Below, piece after piece: positions 9,560-17,076 of a DNA stretch of 64,000 bases. Every line of letters begins with the position of its first letter. Position 1 is the stretch's first letter. The position numbers and the translations under genes were made by a program. Origin of the DNA: Deinococcus sp. JMULE3 (lineage in GTDB: Bacteria; Deinococcota; Deinococci; Deinococcales; Deinococcaceae); contig NZ_SGWE01000001.1 of assembly GCF_013337115.1 (NCBI RefSeq), positions 189,001 to 253,000 of the forward strand, read 5' to 3'. The notes beneath the pieces were generated by a model. The model worked only from the letters and a program-made list of their open reading frames with translations, was not told where the DNA came from and ran no database searches.

Positions 9560-10759
9560 ATGACCATGACCCTGAACCCTGCCGACCTGATCCGCCGCGA
9601 GGACCGCCTCGGGGCGCACAACTACAAGCCTCTGGACGTCGTCATCCACCGCGCGCAGGGCGCGTGGGTGTGGGACACGCAGGGCCGCCGGTACCTCGAC
9701 TGCCTCTCGGCGTACAGCGCCGTGAACCAGGGCCACTGCCACCCGCGCGTCATCGGCGCGCTGACCGGGCAGGCGCAGCAGGTCACGCTGACCTCCCGCG
9801 CGTTCCGCAACGACCGCCTCGCGGAGTTCTACGAGACCGTCACGCGCGTCCTGGACTTCGAGGCCGTCATCCCCATGAACACCGGCGCCGAGGCCGTGGA
9901 AACCGCGATCAAACTGGCCCGCAAGTGGGCGTACCGCGCCCGGAACGTCCCGGAAAACCAGGCGGAACTGATCGTCATGAACGGCAACTTCCACGGCCGC
10001 ACGACCACCCTGGTGTCGTTCAGCAGCGAGGCGCAGTACCGCGAGGGCTTCGGGCCGTTCACGCCGGGCTTCGTCAGCGTCCCCTACGGCGACGTGGCGG
10101 CCATCGAGGCGGCCATCACACCCAACACCGCCGGGGTGCTGTTCGAACCCATCCAGGGTGAGGCCGGGGTCATCACGCCCCCCGAGGGCTTCCTGCGCGC
10201 CCTGCGCGAGGTCTGCGACCGGCACGGCGTCCTGATGATCGCCGACGAGATCCAGACCGGCCTGGGCCGCACCGGCCACTGGCTCGCCTGCGACCACGAG
10301 GGCGTGAAACCCGACGTGGTGATCCTCGGCAAGGCGCTCGGCGCCGGCGTGTACCCGGTCAGCGCCGTGCTGTCCAGCCGCGAGGTGATGGACCTCTTCC
10401 GCCCCGGCGACCACGGCAGCACCTTCGGCGGGAACCCCCTGGCGGCCGCCGTGGCGCAGGCCAGCCTGCAGGTCATCGAGGACGAGGACCTCCCGGCGCG
10501 TGCCCGTGAACTCGGCGCGTACCTGCGCGGGCGCCTGGAAGCCATGAACAGCCCCCACGTGCGCGAGATCCGCGGGCGGGGCCTGCTGATCGGCGTGGAC
10601 CTCCACGTGCCCGCCCGCCCCTTCTGCGAGGCGCTGCGCGACCTGGGCGTGCTGTGCAAGGAAACGCACGAGACGACCATGCGCCTCGCGCCGCCGCTGG
10701 TCACCAGCCGCGAGGACCTCGACTGGGCACTGGACCGCATCGAGCAGGTCCTGCGCTGA
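9560..10759 (+). CDS. rocD: Ornithine aminotransferase (399 aa)
   Basis: PLP enzyme of the class III family predicted to convert ornithine plus 2-oxoglutarate to glutamate semialdehyde, feeding proline or arginine catabolism. Diagnostic segments are NYKPLDVVIHRAQGAWVWD, YLDCLSAYSAVNQGHCHP, EPIQGEAGV, ADEIQTGLGRTG and the PLP-lysine motif ILGKALGAGVYPVSAV. The SAYSAVNQGH and NYKPL signatures separate ornithine aminotransferases from acetylornithine enzymes. ATG 9560 is preceded by GGAG with a 5-nt spacer. The length is standard and all key residues appear present. It is monocistronic and ends at a strong hairpin shared with the convergent lipoprotein gene. Confidence 0.93.
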   Translation: MTMTLNPADLIRREDRLGAHNYKPLDVVIHRAQGAWVWDTQGRRYLDCLSAYSAVNQGHCHPRVIGALTGQAQQVTLTSRAFRNDRLAEFYETVTRVLDFEAVIPMNTGAEAVETAIKLARKWAYRARNVPENQAELIVMNGNFHGRTTTLVSFSSEAQYREGFGPFTPGFVSVPYGDVAAIEAAITPNTAGVLFEPIQGEAGVITPPEGFLRALREVCDRHGVLMIADEIQTGLGRTGHWLACDHEGVKPDVVILGKALGAGVYPVSAVLSSREVMDLFRPGDHGSTFGGNPLAAAVAQASLQVIEDEDLPARARELGAYLRGRLEAMNSPHVREIRGRGLLIGVDLHVPARPFCEALRDLGVLCKETHETTMRLAPPLVTSREDLDWALDRIEQVLR

Positions 10760-10766
10760 GCCCCTG

Positions 10767-10810
10767 AGGCGGACGGGCAGGCAGCTTCAGGGCCGCCTGC
10801 CCGTCCGCCT
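10767..10810. terminator. Convergent terminator hairpin (rocD / lipoprotein gene)
   Basis: A perfect 16-bp stem (10767-10782 with 10795-10810) with a 12-nt loop. The right arm lies inside the last codons of the minus-strand lipoprotein gene, so its Arg-rich C-terminus doubles as a terminator arm. Confidence 0.75.
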
Positions 10811-12091
10811 GCGCCGGGCGCGCCACAGGCCCAGCAGCGCGGCGGCGGCCAGCAGCGGCCACAGGTCCAGCGTCCAGCCCCACACGAAGGCCACGGCGCC
10901 GGGGCCCTGCGCGCGGGTCAGCGCGCGGGCCAGCGGCGTGAACGACCCGTCGGGCGTGAGCAGGCCGCCCGCGCCGTACAGCTGCCCCACCTGCACGCTG
11001 CCCTGCGGGTGGGCGCGCATGAACGCGCGCAGCTGCCACTCGCGGCGCGGCGCGTGCAGCAGCCCCAGGGGCCAGCGGCGCGCGCGGAACGTCACGGTGT
11101 CCCCGGCACTGAAATCCGCCGCCGGGTTCGCGCGGTCCGTGCCCAGCGGCAGCCGCCCGAACCGCGCCTGCAGGGTCTGCCGCCACAGCGTCACGACCGG
11201 CCCGTCCGGCGCGCGGTCGGGGCGCAGCAGCACCCCGGCCAGTCCGGGGGGACGCTCGCCGGGACCCAGCGCGCCGTGCAGGGCGCGCAGCGCGCGGGGC
11301 GTCAGGGCGTCGAGCGACGCGCCCAGCAGCAGCTGCACGCCCTGCGCGCGGGCTTCCTGCCCGGCCAGGGCCAGCGCCTGCGCGGTGCGGGCCGTTTCGG
11401 GCGCGCCGGGCCGCAGGTCCAGCGGGAGGATCAGGGTGTCCAGGCCCAGGTCCCGCACGGCCCGCACGTCGCGCCGCCAGTCGTCGGCGCTGCGCGCCGT
11501 CCAGTCCAGGTCCGGCGGGCCCAGCTGCACCCCGCGCGTCCGGGGGGCCGGGCCGGGCGGGTCCGGGTCGGGCAGCGGGTCGTCGCGCAGCACCCGCCAG
11601 TGGTGTACGCGCCAGTTGCCGTCGTCGAGCTGCGCGACCACGTCCTGCGTGCGGCGCGCGGCGCGCAGGGCCGCCCCGCCGGGGTCCGGGATGACGTACC
11701 AGAACGTGTCCGACAGGCTGACGGTCGCGCCGTCCGGGGCGTAGAAGTGCAGCGTCACGCGGTGCGCCCAGGAGCTGGGTGGCGTGCCCGAGCCCGCCAC
11801 GGCCCGCGCGTCGGCCAGGGCGGCCTCGGTGAACAGGTCGCGCAGGCCCTCGTGCTGGGCGCTGCTGACCGCGAACGCCAGTTCCCGCTCGCCGCGCAGC
11901 AGGCTGTCGGTGAGGGCCTCGCGGGTCGAGGGTTCCATCTCACGCGGGCCACCCTGGTCCGGCTGCCAGGTCAGCAGGCCCGCCCCGGTCCTCAGCGACC
12001 CCACCTGCGTCTGGGCGTCCGCGAGGTCCCGCGCGCAGCCGCCCAGCAGCAGCGCCGCGAGCAGCGCACACAGGCGGAGGCCGGGGGTCAT
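10787..12091 (-). CDS. Lipoprotein of unknown function with C-terminal membrane anchor (434 aa)
   Basis: A lipoprotein signal MTPGLRLCALLAALLLGGCA gives Cys19 as the lipidation site. Residues of about 70-170 look like an NTF2-like or conjugation-type globular domain (VTLHFYAPDGATVSLSDTFWYV, NWRVHHWRVL). Residues of about 200-310 look like half of a TIM barrel (WRRDVRAVRDLGLDTLILPLD, ARAQGVQLLLGASLDAL). Near the end is a hydrophobic segment WTLDLWPLLAAAALLGL followed by RARRRRTGRRP, an unusual second membrane anchor for a lipoprotein. I recognise no family with confidence. It is divergent from the frameshifted GGDEF gene. The function may involve the cell envelope, from its location only. Confidence 0.75.
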   Translation of the reverse strand: MTPGLRLCALLAALLLGGCARDLADAQTQVGSLRTGAGLLTWQPDQGGPREMEPSTREALTDSLLRGERELAFAVSSAQHEGLRDLFTEAALADARAVAGSGTPPSSWAHRVTLHFYAPDGATVSLSDTFWYVIPDPGGAALRAARRTQDVVAQLDDGNWRVHHWRVLRDDPLPDPDPPGPAPRTRGVQLGPPDLDWTARSADDWRRDVRAVRDLGLDTLILPLDLRPGAPETARTAQALALAGQEARAQGVQLLLGASLDALTPRALRALHGALGPGERPPGLAGVLLRPDRAPDGPVVTLWRQTLQARFGRLPLGTDRANPAADFSAGDTVTFRARRWPLGLLHAPRREWQLRAFMRAHPQGSVQVGQLYGAGGLLTPDGSFTPLARALTRAQGPGAVAFVWGWTLDLWPLLAAAALLGLWRARRRRTGRRP

Positions 12092-12209
12092 GCGAGGTAT
12101 TCAAGCACGCCCCGGACCTCCAGGCGGGCGCGTCCTGCCCCCGATGTCCCCCGCTGACTCAAGGGGTCCGGTCCGGCGGAGGGCATACACTGGTGGCATC
12201 AGGAGATCC

Positions 12210-14641
12210 ATGCCCACCGACCGCTGCGCCCCTGAACTGATGTTCGACGGGTACCTGACCGTCAGCGGGTCCGGCGCGGTGCTGTACGCCAACGAGGCGG
12301 CGCGGCGCTGGCTGGACCTGCCCGACCCGGCTGAAACCGACCTGGACCCGCCCGGCCCGGCTCAGCCGCGCGACGGACTGAACCTGCGCGACCTGCTGCC
12401 TGCCGGCTGCGCCCTGCGTTCCCTGCTGACGCCCGGCGTGCCGTCCGGCCCGACCTGCCACGGCTGCCGGGGCGTGCGGGTCCACCGGCGGCCCGACGGC
12501 CTGGAACTGCAGGGTCCGCCCTCCCCTGCCCGCCGCGACCGGGCGCGGTCCCTGCCCGAGGCGCTCAACGAGGCGCAGCGGCTCGACGAGGTCACGCAGG
12601 TGATCCTCACCCACCCGCACTGGCAGGCACTCGGGGCGCAGCTGGCGCTGTTCGACCCGGTCAGCGCGGCCCTGCGCGTCCTGCAGCCCGGACCGGACAT
12701 CCCGGAATTGATCGGGACGCGGCCCGTGGGCTCACGCGACGTGCTCACCGACACCTTCCGCCGCGGACAGGCCTGCGCCCACCCCCCTGGCGAGTGGCCC
12801 CTGCCGCTGCCCGCCGGGACCCGCGAGGTGCTGAGCCTGCCGCTGCGCAGCCCGGACCGCCCGCTGGGCACCCTGCTGCTGTTCATGCCCGCGCCGGGCG
12901 GTCTGGAGAACGCTCAGGAGGCGCTGGACGCCTGCGCCGCCGCGCTGGACCGCGCCGCGCACTTCGACGACATCAACCGCACGCAGCTGCGGTACCGTAC
13001 GCTGCTGGAAAGCACGCACGCCGCGCTGTGGGAACTCGACCGGAACTTCGAGATTCAGGGCGACAGCCCGAACTGGCAGGCGCTGACCGGCCAGACGTAC
13101 GCCGAGTACGCCGGGCGGGGTTTCATGAGCGTCATTCACCCGGACGACCGCCCCCGGCTGGAGGCGGACATCGCGCGCGGCATCCGCGGCGCGGAACCCT
13201 TCGAGCTGCGCGGCCGGATGCGCCGCATCGACGGGCAGTACCGGTACGTGACGGCGGTCGCGCTGCCCGTCCCGGAGGAACGCGGCGCCGCGCAGGGCTG
13301 GGCAGGGTCCATTCAGGACGTCACCGAGGACGTCTGGGCCGCCGGGTGGGCCGCCCCGGCGGAACGGTTCCTGACGCTGGCCGCGCAGGGCGGCCCGGCC
13401 GGTCCGACCTTCGGGGCGGTGCTGGACGAACTGTCCCGCGTGACCGGCGCGACCGGCGCGCTGCTGTTCGAGGTGGGCGGCGCGGGCCGCACGCTCGCCA
13501 CGCGCGGCGCGGCCAGTCACCTGCACGAGCATCTGCATGGATTGGTCCTGCCGGACCCCGACCCGGCCCCCGCTGGCTGCGCGCCCCACATGAACCGCAG
13601 CGGGCGGCGCTGCTCGCCCCGTTCCACCATCACGAACAGCCCATCGCGGCGGCGCTGCTGGACGTCCCCCCCGCGCAGGTGGACCCGACAGTGCTGGAGC
13701 ACCTGCGCTGGCTGCAACCGCACCTGGCGTCCATCGTGCACAGCGCGCAGTTACGGGGCGCCCTGCACCGCAGCGAGGCGCAGGCCCGCTCGATCGTCTC
13801 CGCCCTCGAGGAGGGCGTGGTCATGATCGACGTGTCGGGCCAGGTGCTCGACGCCAACCGCGCCGCGCACGACCTGCTGGACCTGCGGCCCGGCCAGCCG
13901 CTCCCGCACCTGAACGACCCGGTGTGGGCGCTGGAGAACGAACGGGGCGAACGGCTCCCCGTGGACCAGTACCCGGCGATGATCGCGCTGCGTAGCGGGC
14001 GGCCCGTACGGCAGGTGATCCTGGCCCGCACCAGCCGGGACGGGCAGCGGCGCTGGTTCTCGATCAACGCGACGCCCCTGGAGGACCGCAGCGGCGTCGT
14101 CGCGTCGTTCAGTGACGTCAGCGAGTCGTTCACGCTCCGGCAGCAGCTGACCGCGCAGGCCTTCCAGGACGACCTGACCGGCCTGGGCAACCGCCGGGCC
14201 TTCCAGCGGGCCGCGCAGGAGCAGCGCGGGCCCGGCGCGGCCGCGCTCCTGATCGACGTGGATCACTTCAAGGCCGTGAACGACACGCACGGACATCACG
14301 TCGGTGACGAGTTACTGCGCGAGATCGCCGCGCGACTGCGCCGCGAGGTCCCGACCGGCGCGCTGCTCGCCCGGCTGGGCGGCGACGAGTTCGGCGTGGC
14401 CCACCCGGACCTGAGTGCCGACGACGCCTGCGCGCTGGCCGGGCGGATCGTGCAGGCCGTCGCGCACCCGGTGGTTCTGGGAGGTGTCCGCGCGGAGGTG
14501 AGCGCCAGCGTCGGCGTGGCCTGCGCCGCGCACTTACGCGGCGCGGACCTGCACCGGGCCGCCGACCTCGCCATGTACGGCGTCAAGCGCGCGGGCCGCA
14601 GCGGCTGGCAGCTGTTCGACCCGGACGTGCACCTGCCCTGA
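12210..14641 (+). pseudogene. PAS-GAF-PAS-GGDEF diguanylate cyclase gene interrupted by a one-base loss
   Basis: The start at ATG 12210 has AGGAG 4 nt upstream. The reading frame runs through PAS and GAF-like regions (RTLLESTHAALWELDRNFEI, VIHPDDRPRLEAD) to about 13565, where it loses sense. The frame one base back then continues WLRAPHEPQRAALLAPFHHH through another PAS (VVMIDVSGQVLDANRAAHDL) to a GGDEF domain with ARLGGDEF. The total is one base short of 811 codons. The break sits at the C run 13567-13571: one more C would join both halves into a normal 810-aa protein. Both halves keep codon bias, so this is either a very recent mutation or a sequencing error. No RxxD inhibitory site is seen before GGDEF. 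Confidence 0.8.
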
Positions 14642-14709
14642 CCCTCCCGCATACGGACTCGCTCGGAGCACGGCGAGCAGTCCTCAACACCGTCCGTTGG
14701 CAGGCGCGG

Positions 14710-16803
14710 TCAGTCGGCGGCGCTGCCCGCGTCCTGACTGCCTGCTGCCTGCGTGGCGGGCTGCACGCGGATGGGCGTGCCGTTCAGGACGGCGTTTCCG
14801 GTGAGTTCGTCGAGCAGCAGGGGGTCGGTGAGGTCGTTCAGGCTGACGCCGGGGCTGGCCTGGGCGACGCCGAGCTGCACGCCGGGCCGGGCGTGCCCGA
14901 AGCCGTGTGGGAGGCTGGCGACGCCGGGCATGACGGCGTCCGTGATCTCGACGGGCACGGTGACGGTGCCGACGCGGGACGTGACCTGCGCCAGCTGCCC
15001 GTCCGTGAGGCCCTGCGCGTCGGCGGGGTTGAGGTGCAGGGTGCAGCGGTCCGGGCCGCGCATCAGGCGGGGCGTGTTGTGCATCCAGGAGTTGTTGCTG
15101 CGCAGCTGGCGCCGCCCGATCAGGACCAGCGGCGCGACGGGCGCGCCGAGCGTGGCGTGCAGGCGCGTCAGGTCGCGGCGCATGGGGTCCGGGAGGGCCT
15201 GGATGCGGCCGCTGGCGGTCAGGAGACGTGCGGGGAACACGGGCTGCATGGGCCCGAGATCCAGGCCGTGCGGGTGCGCGCGGACCTCGTCGAGCGTGAG
15301 GTCGTGCGGGCCGTGGCGCAGTCCGGCGTCCAAGCGCTGGGCGGGCGTGGCGAGGGTCTTGCCGCTCAGGCGTTCCGTGAGGCCCGCAAAGATCTGGTGA
15401 TCGAAACGCTGATCCGCGCTGATCGGGAAGACGGGTTCGTTCACCCGCGCGGTGGCGCGCACGGCGAAGTGATGGAAGATCACGTCGTAGTGCTCGACTT
15501 CCAGGCCGGTGGCGGGCGGCAGGATCACGTGGGCGTGGCGGGTGGTCTCGTTCAGGTAGGGGTCGATGCTGACCATGAAGTCCAGGCCCGCCAGGGCCCG
15601 GTCGAGGTCGTGCCCGCCGGGGGTGCTCAGGACCGGGTTCCCGGCGACGGTCACCAGCGCGCGGATCTGGCCGTCGCCGGGCGTGAGGATCTCCTCGGCC
15701 AGCGCGGCGTTGGGCAGTTCCCCGTCGAATTCCGGCAGGCCGCGCACGCGGGAGTGCCAGCGGCCGTGGTGGGTCTGGCCGGGGCGGGCGCCCAGGAGCA
15801 GGTCGAAGGCGGGGCGGGGGAACATCGCGCCGCCCTCGCGGTCGAGGTTCCCGGTGACGAGGTTCAGGGTGTTCAGCAGCCACTGGCACAGCCCCCCGAA
15901 GGTCTGGACGCTCAGGCCGATGCGGCCGTACGCGGCGGCGCGGGGCGTGCGGGCGAACGCGCGGGCCAGGTCGCGGGTGGTGGTGGCCGGGACGCCGGTG
16001 GCAGCCTGCACGGCCTCGGGGGTGTAGGAGGCGGCAACAGTGTGCAGGTCGTCCAGCCCGTCGGTGAAGTCGGCCAGTCGTCCGGGACGGGACAGGCCCT
16101 CGCTGAGGATCACCTGCAGCAGCGCCATCAGGAACAGGGCGTCGCTGCCGGGGCGGATGGGGTGGTACTCGCTGGCATGCGCGGCGCTCTCGGTGCGGCG
16201 CGGGTCGAGCAGCACGACGCGGCCGCCGCGCTCGCGGATGGCGCGCAGGCGCTCGCGCATGCCGGGCGCGGTCAGGATGCTGCCGTTGCTGGCCAGCGGG
16301 TTCGCGCCGAGCATCAGCAGGAAGTCGGTGCGGTCCACGTCGGGAATGGGCAGCAGCAGTGGGTGGCCGAACATCTCGGCGGCGGCGTAGTGGTGGGGCA
16401 GCTGGTCGGTGCTGGTGGCGCTGTAGCGACTGCGGGTACCCAGGGCTTTCAGGAACGCCCCGGCGGTGAGCAGGGTGCCGCTGTTGTGCACACTGGGGTT
16501 GCCCTGGAAGGTGGCGACGCTGTCGGGGCCGTGCGCGGCCTGCACACCACGCAGGCGCCGGGCGACGAGGTCCAGCGCGTCGTCCCAGCCGATGGGGTGC
16601 CAGCTGTCCCCGTCGCGGCGCATGGGCGTCTTCAGGCGGTCCGGGTCGGCGTGCAGGTCAGGCAGGGCGGCGCCCTTGGGGCAGATGTGCCCGCGCGAGA
16701 GGGGATCGGCGGGGTCGCCGCGCAGGTCGGTGACGCGGCCACCCTGCACGGTGATGCGCAGGCCGCAGATGGCCTCGCAGAGGTTGCAGGCGCGGTGGTA
16801 CAC
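14710..16803 (-). CDS. Molybdopterin oxidoreductase, DMSO reductase family (697 aa as read)
   Basis: Catalytic subunit of a molybdenum bis-MGD enzyme with an N-terminal 4Fe-4S site (RACNLCEAICGL then HICPKGAAL, within residues 1-50). Typical segments are NPSVHNSGTLLTAGAFLKAL, LLMLGANPLASNGSI, the dinucleotide-binding LNTLNLVTGNLDREGG, and a C-terminal beta-barrel domain (QLAQVTSRVGTVTVPV). No signal peptide is visible, so it is probably cytoplasmic, and no partner subunit lies nearby. The frame as read must start at GTG 16803, directly before the cysteines. A better start, ATG 16838 with GGAGG 8 nt upstream, is one base out of frame across G runs 16816-16827, suggesting a lost base. The substrate cannot be told; formate dehydrogenase-like or other oxidoreductase roles are possible. 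Confidence 0.82.
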   Translation of the reverse strand: MYHRACNLCEAICGLRITVQGGRVTDLRGDPADPLSRGHICPKGAALPDLHADPDRLKTPMRRDGDSWHPIGWDDALDLVARRLRGVQAAHGPDSVATFQGNPSVHNSGTLLTAGAFLKALGTRSRYSATSTDQLPHHYAAAEMFGHPLLLPIPDVDRTDFLLMLGANPLASNGSILTAPGMRERLRAIRERGGRVVLLDPRRTESAAHASEYHPIRPGSDALFLMALLQVILSEGLSRPGRLADFTDGLDDLHTVAASYTPEAVQAATGVPATTTRDLARAFARTPRAAAYGRIGLSVQTFGGLCQWLLNTLNLVTGNLDREGGAMFPRPAFDLLLGARPGQTHHGRWHSRVRGLPEFDGELPNAALAEEILTPGDGQIRALVTVAGNPVLSTPGGHDLDRALAGLDFMVSIDPYLNETTRHAHVILPPATGLEVEHYDVIFHHFAVRATARVNEPVFPISADQRFDHQIFAGLTERLSGKTLATPAQRLDAGLRHGPHDLTLDEVRAHPHGLDLGPMQPVFPARLLTASGRIQALPDPMRRDLTRLHATLGAPVAPLVLIGRRQLRSNNSWMHNTPRLMRGPDRCTLHLNPADAQGLTDGQLAQVTSRVGTVTVPVEITDAVMPGVASLPHGFGHARPGVQLGVAQASPGVSLNDLTDPLLLDELTGNAVLNGTPIRVQPATQAAGSQDAGSAAD

Positions 16804-17076
16804 GCCGTCGCGGGCGGGGGTGGGGGGCTGAGGGTCATGCGGGGCACCTCCGTGTGTTTTGGACCGGGTTCAGATGAGTGCAGTATCGCACGCGCCGCGT
16901 GATTCACATGAAGATGTCGTGGGCGGCGCGGCCGCGTCAGGCCTGCGCCAGATGGACATCTGTGCAGCTGCAGTCCAGACTCATGAAAATCAGCTGAGTA
17001 TTCGTGTGAAAATGCTCTAGTCTTAACCTGAGAGCCATACAAGAATCACGAGAGGCAAACAGGTTCACACTGAGCC

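Noticed and set aside
9521..10669. Long antisense frame opposite rocD (about 380 codons)
   Set aside because: Composition is His/Ala/Gly/Val skewed, no ribosome binding site, and it mirrors a certain gene. High GC makes such shadows common here; many similar ones were dropped (for example 1176-2564 and 21488-22906).
14642..14709. Fragment CATACGGACTCGCTCGGAG as another repeat copy
   Set aside because: Only the terminal dozen bases resemble the repeat; too short to call.
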